Source of the DNA: a virus | DNA: 64,000 nucleotides | IMG/VR virus record: IMGVR_UViG_3300021197_001203 | Span: 1 to 64,000 of that record | Strand: one strand, 5' to 3' | Notes under the pieces: generated by a model | The model's database searches: none | The model's input: only the letters and a program-made list of their open reading frames with translations | Told to the model about the DNA's origin: nothing | Position numbers and translations under genes: made by a program | In this document: in pieces, positions 58,697-64,000 of the stretch | Layout of the letters: each line of letters starts with the position of its first letter | How positions within the stretch are numbered: the stretch's first letter is position 1

Positions 58697-59742
58697 GCCA
58701 CATGAAACATGAATCATGGATGATCAGATTGGACAACAAAGCAGTTAATAAAATGGAGTTAGTAAAACACTTCTGTCTAAATATAGACTGGGATTCGATT
58801 GTCGATCAAGCGTATGACTGGTGTAAAGAGAATCATTACTTAGGTCAGCAGCCTACACTTATGGATGAATTGCCTAAAGTAAAGCAGACAGAATATAGCT
58901 CAAATAAAAGAATGGCCGACCTATGGTCTAATACTGAATCCTCATTAAGAAGTCAAGCAATACTTAGAAGACAGCCAGTAAAAGTAGGCGGTGGATTCAT
59001 TGTGCGATTTAGTGGTAATGGGTCAAGAGCTGGCCCTCATTACGGTTGCACACTTGGGACTAATTGGGTATCGACAAAGGCAGGTGTTGATACAATAATC
59101 CATGAGCTGGCGCATATAGCTCATCTAGGACGTTATCATAAAGCAGTGATTAATGGACGGGCTAGGCCACACGATATATTTTACAATAGGATTATGCTGA
59201 CTGCTATGGACGCAGCGTTTGGTTTGACTAAATCATGCACTGACCCCATTTACATGGGTTATTCTGTTGGTAATGGCTATGCGCCAACATCAAAGGTAAA
59301 AGGAATGATTAATCTTGATACAGACAGGATGAAGCCATTCATCACAAGAGAAAACTTTGATTGGTTGGATGATCGAGAAGAAGCAAAACAAATCAAGGCG
59401 GCTAAACCAAAGAAACAACGAATTACAAGACAAACAGGTGAAGGGACATACGAAACTAATTGTGGTGATATTGAAATTACCAATGTTGGTGGCTACGGCT
59501 ATACTTGTTATGAGATTGAAGCACCAAACGGATTCAATTGGTGTGGTGCCCATTACAAAGAAGTTAATACAATCAAAGAGGCGTATTCCTACCTAGGCAC
59601 GTATGACAAAGACAAGGGACGATACACAGGTGATGAGCTAGAACGATGCGAGGCTGGTTGTGATTGTGAATGGGACGTTGTTGATAGCGAGCATTACAGT
59701 TCTGTCCGATCACTTGATGGTCTAGCGTCATTGTTTGCATAG
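58693..59742 (+). CDS. HExxH metalloprotease-like (SprT-like) protein
   Basis: 349 residues from the ATG at 58693, preceded by GGAGGG. TIIHELAHIAHLGRYHKAVI near residue 134 has HExxH and a later His, then RPHDIFYNRIML, which recalls the H-x-x-x-F helix of SprT-like zinc proteases. The C terminus (KVKGMINLDTDRM at about 200) is shared with the 1,238-residue protein, and a Cys-containing end (RCEAGCDCEWDV) may bind metal. SprT-like proteins cut DNA-protein crosslinks; the activity here is inferred. Confidence 0.6.
   Translation: MSHMKHESWMIRLDNKAVNKMELVKHFCLNIDWDSIVDQAYDWCKENHYLGQQPTLMDELPKVKQTEYSSNKRMADLWSNTESSLRSQAILRRQPVKVGGGFIVRFSGNGSRAGPHYGCTLGTNWVSTKAGVDTIIHELAHIAHLGRYHKAVINGRARPHDIFYNRIMLTAMDAAFGLTKSCTDPIYMGYSVGNGYAPTSKVKGMINLDTDRMKPFITRENFDWLDDREEAKQIKAAKPKKQRITRQTGEGTYETNCGDIEITNVGGYGYTCYEIEAPNGFNWCGAHYKEVNTIKEAYSYLGTYDKDKGRYTGDELERCEAGCDCEWDVVDSEHYSSVRSLDGLASLFA
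59292..59330 (+). repeat. 39-bp near-identical repeat, copy 2
   Basis: Pairs with 49543-49581. The DNA differs by about two bases of 39 while the surrounding sequences differ, and both code the same frame (KVKGMINLDTDRM here). This suggests recent copying or a functional DNA/RNA site rather than old homology alone. Confidence 0.75.
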
Positions 59743-59743
59743 A

Positions 59744-59817
59744 GGTATTGGGTGAATACCCTATATGAATTAATTAGGCAGTAAGTTAGAGTATCAAACT
59801 GCTGTATTAATATAGGG
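59744..59817 (+). other. Structured intergenic element (nested inverted repeats)
   Basis: GGGT/ACCC (59750-59761), then an eight-base stem CCCTATAT (59759-59766) with ATATAGGG (59810-59817), enclosing GCAGT (59778-59782) with ACTGC (59798-59802). It starts a few bases after the stop at 59742. It may act as a terminator-like or small structured RNA; the 3' arm also overlaps the TATA-like box of leader 3. Confidence 0.5.
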
Positions 59818-59851
59818 AACCTACCCCTGAGAGGATTACCACTACGAGTGG
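59806..59851 (+). promoter_or_regulatory. Conserved leader 3 (TATA-like box plus GGG/CCC inverted repeat)
   Basis: ATTAATATA at 59806-59814 is followed directly by GGG, six bases, CCCC, then a GAGGATT stretch and TACGAGTGG at 59843, inside a hairpin CCACT/AGTGG. Spacing from GGG to TACG is 28 bases (27 in leader 2). The gene at 59857 starts about 45 bases after the box. Confidence 0.55.
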
Positions 59852-59856
59852 GAGTA

Positions 59857-60834
59857 ATGATTGAGATGACGAGAAAGATATTGAAAGAGAAACTTGAAGC
59901 ACAGCTAGAAGGAATGCTAACACCCGAAATAGGGCCATTATTAGAAGTGGCCGGATCGCTATGTAAGGAGATATGGCATGAAAAAAATGGTGTCTATCTT
60001 GATGCCGATGACCGTAAGGTCAAGCAGCAAACAAATGATGTATTGGCGGTAGTCGATTCAGTCAGCCATATTGAAATCAAATTAGGCAATGGTAAAGTAT
60101 TATCATTTGGCAATGCTAAACCTGACAAACCAGCTATGACTATACCTTACGGCATGAGTGATAGAATCAATACAGCAGCAATGCCTAAAGATTGGTTGCC
60201 TATGGCTCTATACCAACACTTAGTCGATGTATATGAAGGAGACACTACCTTTGCACAGGATGTTGCAGATTATCTGAATAAATGTATTGACGCAGCTACT
60301 GAGATTAGTGAAGAGGGTAGGCTTTCGATCAACAAGAAGAAACTACCGACTCCTTCAGCTACTGTGTTTACACAAGGTTTAGTGGAGTCTCACAAAAGAA
60401 TGTTCAAATCAAAAACCAAAGGTTCAACAGTATTCAATCTGACTTGTAGTATTGAAGATATTCAAGACGACCAGCCACTTAGAATACCACCACGATTAAC
60501 GGGATTCATATCCCCTAATATCATAGAAACTCCAGTTGCGCCACCAATGACTTCAAGGCCGCACACTTTACAGTCAGAAGCAACGGAGGACAAGGAGGCA
60601 GACGAAGGTGGTATGTCTGTTTCCGACCACTTGTTCAATGTGCTGGGTAATGACCCACTAACTAAGGGCATGATCAGAAAGGCGATAGCTGATAACGTCC
60701 CTGAGCCGATGTGGGTGGCTGAATTAGATAAGCTGGTCAAAGAGGGTATCATAATCAAGGACGCTAGTGGTGGGCCTAGAAGCACAAAATATGTGGTGGT
60801 TTCACCTATTCCTGATTTGGAGGTGATCGAATGA
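59857..60834 (+). CDS. Unknown protein with C-terminal winged-helix-like domain
   Basis: 325 residues from the ATG at 59857; GTG at 59848 and ATG at 59866 are alternatives. The N-terminal ~200 residues are helical (LKEKLEAQLEGMLTPEIGPL) and unrecognised. After an acidic linker, the last ~75 residues, SDHLFNVLGNDPLTKGMIRK then AELDKLVKEGIIIKDASGG and TKYVVVSPI, have the helix-helix-helix-wing order of a winged helix. Likely a DNA-binding regulator or replication factor. Confidence 0.6.
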   Translation: MIEMTRKILKEKLEAQLEGMLTPEIGPLLEVAGSLCKEIWHEKNGVYLDADDRKVKQQTNDVLAVVDSVSHIEIKLGNGKVLSFGNAKPDKPAMTIPYGMSDRINTAAMPKDWLPMALYQHLVDVYEGDTTFAQDVADYLNKCIDAATEISEEGRLSINKKKLPTPSATVFTQGLVESHKRMFKSKTKGSTVFNLTCSIEDIQDDQPLRIPPRLTGFISPNIIETPVAPPMTSRPHTLQSEATEDKEADEGGMSVSDHLFNVLGNDPLTKGMIRKAIADNVPEPMWVAELDKLVKEGIIIKDASGGPRSTKYVVVSPIPDLEVIE

Positions 60835-61214
60835 AGGCAAATGGTATTCCTGTCAAAGAGGCATACATTTTGAGAGCTTCAGGCGAGCTAGATTATACTC
60901 TCTTGTCTGAAGAGGATTGGTTTGAAGAGGTTTCAATCATATTAGGAGGAATGGTTGAGCCTGTAAATTATGTTAGAGAACACATAGGTGAAATGTATGT
61001 AAATGAAGAAGGCATACCTTTAGGACTCCAACCTAATCTTTTAGCTATGTCATTATTTGACCGACAGCCTTTCGGAAACACAGTGTTTAGAGGTAATGTT
61101 GTCTTGATGAGAAAAGGCATGAATGCTGATGTTAGAAATAACATAGACCTACTGATCGCATCAATGGAAATACAAACAAAAGAATGGTTCGATGTAAAGG
61201 AGGAAGAGGAATGA
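60831..61214 (+). CDS. Unknown small protein
   Basis: 127 residues, alpha/beta mix (EAYILRASGELDYTLLSEED, FGNTVFRGNVVLMRKGMNAD). Asp/Glu-rich end. Four-base overlap with both neighbours. No family recognised. Confidence 0.6.
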   Translation: MKANGIPVKEAYILRASGELDYTLLSEEDWFEEVSIILGGMVEPVNYVREHIGEMYVNEEGIPLGLQPNLLAMSLFDRQPFGNTVFRGNVVLMRKGMNADVRNNIDLLIASMEIQTKEWFDVKEEEE

Positions 61215-61291
61215 ATAATTACGAATGTTCATGTTGTGGTCATATATGGGCTGATGATGACGGACAACCATGTGGATGTGGTGAAGAATGA
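61211..61291 (+). CDS. Micro-protein, minimal rubredoxin-like zinc ribbon
   Basis: 26 residues: MNNYECSCCGHIWADDDGQP then CGCGEE. Cys pattern CxCC...CxC with the YxCxxCG start of rubredoxin-type ribbons. Four-base overlaps on both sides support translation. Confidence 0.6.
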   Translation: MNNYECSCCGHIWADDDGQPCGCGEE

Positions 61292-61434
61292 GCGACACAG
61301 AAAAGACTTGTTGTGAATGGTGTAGTGAAACTATCTCATCTAAAAAAGATGAGAGACGCATTAGAGGGGAGACGATTTGTAAGGATTGTAAAGATGGTTG
61401 GAATGAGCAACCTGCTGATGGGGGGTTTTGGTAA
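61288..61434 (+). CDS. Small zinc-ribbon protein
   Basis: 48 residues: MSDTEKTCCEWCSETISSKK...ICKDCKDGWNEQ. Two Cys pairs give one zinc ribbon. Overlaps the previous stop by four bases and the next start by one base. Confidence 0.6.
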   Translation: MSDTEKTCCEWCSETISSKKDERRIRGETICKDCKDGWNEQPADGGFW

Positions 61435-61679
61435 TGAGCAAGGCAACAGAATATGCAATATTAGTATGGGATGTGAAGCCCGAAGATTACCCCTTTCTCG
61501 GTTGTATAGACAGGGAGTTCAACGTGGACACTCTTGATGAGGCAAACAAAATCTATGAAGGTTTAACGGATGTGTTTGCTAAGGAACTACATCACTATTA
61601 CGAATACAAAACACATGGGTTCATGTCTAGTTCTAACTGTCTAATGTCATGGGCGATTGAAGGAGATGATGATGAATGA
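61434..61679 (+). CDS. Unknown small protein
   Basis: 81 residues from the ATG at 61434; a TTG six bases upstream is inside the previous gene. Mixed alpha/beta (EYAILVWDVKPEDYPFLGCI). No family. Overlaps the next gene by four bases. Confidence 0.55.
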   Translation: MSKATEYAILVWDVKPEDYPFLGCIDREFNVDTLDEANKIYEGLTDVFAKELHHYYEYKTHGFMSSSNCLMSWAIEGDDDE

Positions 61680-61903
61680 GCAAAGAAGATTATTACATGA
61701 GTAATGAACACGGTGCGGCTCTTTACTTGTTTGCTGGTGCAGGAGATTTAAGATTCGTAATAACGCCTAGTGGTGATGGACGCATTGAATTGAGTCAGCC
61801 TAGAAAACATATTCAATTTAAGTTAGATAACTCTCAAATCACTATGATGACTAAATATCTTAATGAAGAATACGAGAAGGTGTATCAGGAGGAATCAGAA
61901 TGA
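61676..61903 (+). CDS. Unknown small protein
   Basis: 75 residues. A short strand pattern (LRFVITPSGDGRIELSQPRK) then a helix (QITMMTKYLNEEYEKVYQEE). No family. In the run of overlapping small genes. Confidence 0.55.
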   Translation: MSKEDYYMSNEHGAALYLFAGAGDLRFVITPSGDGRIELSQPRKHIQFKLDNSQITMMTKYLNEEYEKVYQEESE

Positions 61904-62322
61904 AGTTTATGATAGAAGTTGAATTGTCAAAGGAGGACATTTGGGGTCAGCTTGTTGGGGCTTTAGAAGGAGGGAGTAATTATTGGATCGATTATGTTGA
62001 AGAACAAGTTCCTAAAGATTTCACCCATGTAAGCTCATCTGAAGTGCCTTATAGTAATCAAGAAATAGATTACCACACTAAGAATCAAACCTATTCATAT
62101 ACAAGTCAGCTGCCGTTATTAGGTGGTTCATTTACAGTTATAGAGAGAGGTTATGACCACAACCCGAAAGTGGTCAATGCAGAAAATATCCTAGCTGGCC
62201 TAAAAAAAATGGCTGAAAAATCACCAAGACACATGAAAGATTTGATCGAGGAAACATTCGACTCAACAACCAGTGATGTATTGCTACAATACACTGTCTT
62301 TGGAGAGGTTATCTATGGGTAG
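61900..62322 (+). CDS. Unknown protein
   Basis: 140 residues. Contains EDIWGQLVGALEGGSNYWID near the start, a pattern I associate with small phage proteins that open with a membrane-contact or Gly-Ser-Asn-Tyr-Trp motif, but I cannot name the family. C-terminal helix (AENILAGLKKMAEKSPRHMK). Ends VFGEVIYG. Confidence 0.55.
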   Translation: MKFMIEVELSKEDIWGQLVGALEGGSNYWIDYVEEQVPKDFTHVSSSEVPYSNQEIDYHTKNQTYSYTSQLPLLGGSFTVIERGYDHNPKVVNAENILAGLKKMAEKSPRHMKDLIEETFDSTTSDVLLQYTVFGEVIYG

Positions 62323-62548
62323 GACTCGTATAGAGTATAATAGAAAACCACGTTCAAGGTCGCAAAGAAGAGCAAACTTAGTTTGGAGTGGGGCTAGAAT
62401 GGTATTTGGTTCGCCTCCTGATTCTATGACTATCATAAAAGCTGGTCAAGGCAGAAGCACTGAATGGATAATAAGAAAGAATGATAAAAAGATAGAGTTG
62501 TCAGGAGACAGTAAAGCGGCTTATCAGAAGCTGATGGAGATGATATGA
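62315..62548 (+). CDS. Small basic protein
   Basis: 77 residues from the ATG at 62315 (MGRTRIEYNRKPRSRSQRRA), preceded by GGAGAGG. A longer frame from 62273 overlaps the previous gene. Basic N terminus, then alpha/beta. Possibly nucleic-acid binding. No family. Confidence 0.55.
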   Translation: MGRTRIEYNRKPRSRSQRRANLVWSGARMVFGSPPDSMTIIKAGQGRSTEWIIRKNDKKIELSGDSKAAYQKLMEMI

Positions 62549-63357
62549 TGAAGATAGTAAGGTCATTCCCTAGCTCGCTACCTACTGAATTATTAACTCA
62601 ATTTTATCGTGTAAGAAACACGATCAGAGTTGGGGGCGACTTAGTAAGTGTAGCTGGTGAATCGAAAGTCTCAAGATTTCCATACAAAGACGCAAGGTTC
62701 CCTATGTGGTCTAAAGAAGGCATTGAATCAATGTATGATTATGGGCAACATACAGTTTCTTCTAACCCGTTTTTTGTAGGCGGGGTTGAATATCTTGAAG
62801 AGCCAAAGGAACCAATACATTATACTAATAAAGAAGTATTAGGATGGATAGAATCAGAATATCCTATTCATAATGTTTGGGATGAAGGGGAGATAATTGC
62901 TTTATTACCCGAAGTCGAAATACCCCCTCTTTTCTTCAACAGGGGGCAGATGTATGCAGCGGTTAATATGAATGGCGAGCTGGGGGTTGTCTGTCGTTCT
63001 GTGCGTGATTCTTATGTTATGATAGACTTTGATGACACCTGTTTAGATGACTTCAAGATTGCAGCTTTAACATCAGGCTGGCAGTGTATAGAGTATGAAA
63101 CCCATCTATTAAACGACCCTCCAGTAATCAGGGCTAATTTATCAGGTCATCACGATTTGAAATATTTCCCAAGAGTCGATGACGGCCATTTTGATCAGAA
63201 AACCTTTGCATTTTGGGTGGGTTCCCGTTGTAAATGGTGTGGCTCATCATCCCTAACACCTCCGTTCTTAGGCGAAAGAGGGTGTGTTGCTTGTAAAACA
63301 GTCGGAGAGGATAACGTATCTAGTGATAACTTCATTAATCTAAATGATTTAGTGTGA
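62545..63357 (+). CDS. Unknown protein with C-terminal zinc ribbon
   Basis: 270 residues. The C-terminal CKWCGSSSLTPPFLGERGCV then ACKT is a zinc ribbon. The body is unrecognised, with beta-rich parts (FNRGQMYAAVNMNGELGVVC). Overlaps the previous gene by four bases. Confidence 0.6.
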   Translation: MMKIVRSFPSSLPTELLTQFYRVRNTIRVGGDLVSVAGESKVSRFPYKDARFPMWSKEGIESMYDYGQHTVSSNPFFVGGVEYLEEPKEPIHYTNKEVLGWIESEYPIHNVWDEGEIIALLPEVEIPPLFFNRGQMYAAVNMNGELGVVCRSVRDSYVMIDFDDTCLDDFKIAALTSGWQCIEYETHLLNDPPVIRANLSGHHDLKYFPRVDDGHFDQKTFAFWVGSRCKWCGSSSLTPPFLGERGCVACKTVGEDNVSSDNFINLNDLV

Positions 63358-63720
63358 GTGATTAAAGGCAGCACTACATTCAGATCGCTTAAGATGAACG
63401 ATAAAAGGCTCAAGGCAATAAGCATAGAGAGAAGATACAGGGTGTTTCATTCGGCATGGACAGATATACTGAGAGAGCTTAGAGCTGAAAGAGGGGCTTT
63501 GTTAGGCAGCAGTGAATATGATGACCAATTAGCTATGCAGAAGGCTGTTAGCTTAGATTTGATCGACCAAAGAATACAAGACGCTGAAACATGGATGACA
63601 AGATACCAAAATGAGAGAGAGGATAATTACAGGAAACTGAAATGGAATGCACGAAAGCTCATCAATGAGATAAAGACCATGACTGATAATGAATTGGAGG
63701 CAGGGCACCATGAAATCTAA
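63358..63720 (+). CDS. Helical charged protein
   Basis: 120 residues from GTG 63358; an ATG at 63394 (MNDKRLKAIS) is also plausible. Long basic/acidic helix (TDILRELRAERGALLGSSEY), coiled-coil-like. No family. Overlaps the next gene. Confidence 0.5.
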   Translation: MIKGSTTFRSLKMNDKRLKAISIERRYRVFHSAWTDILRELRAERGALLGSSEYDDQLAMQKAVSLDLIDQRIQDAETWMTRYQNEREDNYRKLKWNARKLINEIKTMTDNELEAGHHEI

Positions 63721-63868
63721 AGTTAAGTGTAGTAGCAGGTGTCTCGATCCAAGAGGTAAACCAATTTATATGATTCGTGGTCCTGAAAAGTGGATGGTTA
63801 TAGAATCAAGAAAAGCACCAACTTTAGTGTGCCCTGCTTGTAGGGGGTGGACATTTGAAAGAGTTTGA
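63710..63868 (+). CDS. Small zinc-ribbon protein
   Basis: 52 residues: MKSKVKCSSRCLDPRGKPIY...LVCPACRGWTFERV. CSSRC and CPAC give one zinc ribbon. Overlaps the end of the preceding gene, in line with the chained small genes here. Confidence 0.55.
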   Translation: MKSKVKCSSRCLDPRGKPIYMIRGPEKWMVIESRKAPTLVCPACRGWTFERV

Positions 63869-64000
63869 AGATGTGTCCAATCATCAAATTGAGTGGTGCG
63901 ATAGACTTTGGACATCACTAAAGATAGACGCTAGCTGGACATTACCTAGTGTTGGCATCTATATCAAAACAGGAACCTACGAATTAACCTTGAATGAATT
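63855..64000 (+). CDS. Partial gene cut by right edge
   Basis: TTG start at 63855, preceded by GGGGGTGG; a GTG at 63873 is an alternative. Reads KEFEDVSNHQIEWCDRLWTS and continues without stop to the edge. Truncated, so no function can be given. Confidence 0.45.
   Translation, partial: MKEFEDVSNHQIEWCDRLWTSLKIDASWTLPSVGIYIKTGTYELTLNE

Noticed and set aside
1-64000. tRNA genes
   Set aside because: No cloverleaf with a matching acceptor stem and T-loop consensus was recognised by eye; a covariance search was not possible, so absence is not proven.

Overview
The window looks like part of a tailed double-stranded DNA virus genome (Caudoviricetes), probably of an archaeon. It carries a large terminase (20008-21378), portal (16922-18715), HK97-type prohead protease (9999-11315), major capsid protein (8793-9959), an adaptor candidate and a giant tail-fibre-like protein. 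An archaeal host is inferred from a full-length group II chaperonin (thermosome, 56384-58018), TATA-box-like promoters and an Arf/Ras-like GTPase. This set fits viruses of uncultured marine Euryarchaeota (Marine Group II/Poseidoniales; the 'magrovirus' type), but that placement rests on family knowledge and was not searched. No DNA polymerase, integrase, tRNA, rRNA, insertion sequence or CRISPR array was seen. Both edges cut through genes, so the genome continues on each side.

Layout. From 1 to 45162 almost everything is on the minus strand and is read right to left. From 45162 down to about 35067 lies an accessory block of small genes. Most begin with the same short peptide, F-[DE]-x-[AS]-W-x-x-V-K, joined to unrelated domains: ADP-ribosyltransferase-like, kinase-like, ASCH, DUF6321-like, metalloprotease-like and many zinc ribbons. 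A single plus-strand Gp88-like gene (35447-36274) interrupts this block. From 35067 to 21400 there is a second Gp88-like protein, a ribbon-helix-helix protein, membrane proteins, the GTPase, a possible small terminase and long low-complexity virion-type proteins, some carrying the same peptide. From 21378 to 4610 is the head module in canonical order: TerL, portal, small head proteins, a 1,137-residue protein with a degenerate ligase-like domain, protease, capsid, small structural proteins, adaptor. The fibre-like gene follows and runs off the left edge.

A divergent intergenic region (45163-46018) separates the two arms. It holds a GC-rich hairpin with an A14 tract, several exact inverted 13-mers and a promoter, and is the best candidate for a replication origin or early control region. 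From 46019 to the right edge all genes are on the plus strand: a 1,238-residue unknown protein, a superfamily 1 helicase, many small zinc-ribbon proteins, the thermosome, an HExxH metalloprotease-like protein and winged-helix-like proteins. Three transcription units there share a similar leader (TATA-like box, GGG-n6/7-CCC inverted repeat, TACG motif).

Most interesting signal: the N-terminal F-D-x-A-W-x-x-V-K tag on at least 17 proteins with otherwise unrelated bodies. By analogy with the capsid-targeting sequence of phage T4 internal proteins, which include the ADP-ribosyltransferase Alt, I infer that the tag loads cargo proteins into the virion. That role is a hypothesis; the repeated tag itself is directly visible.
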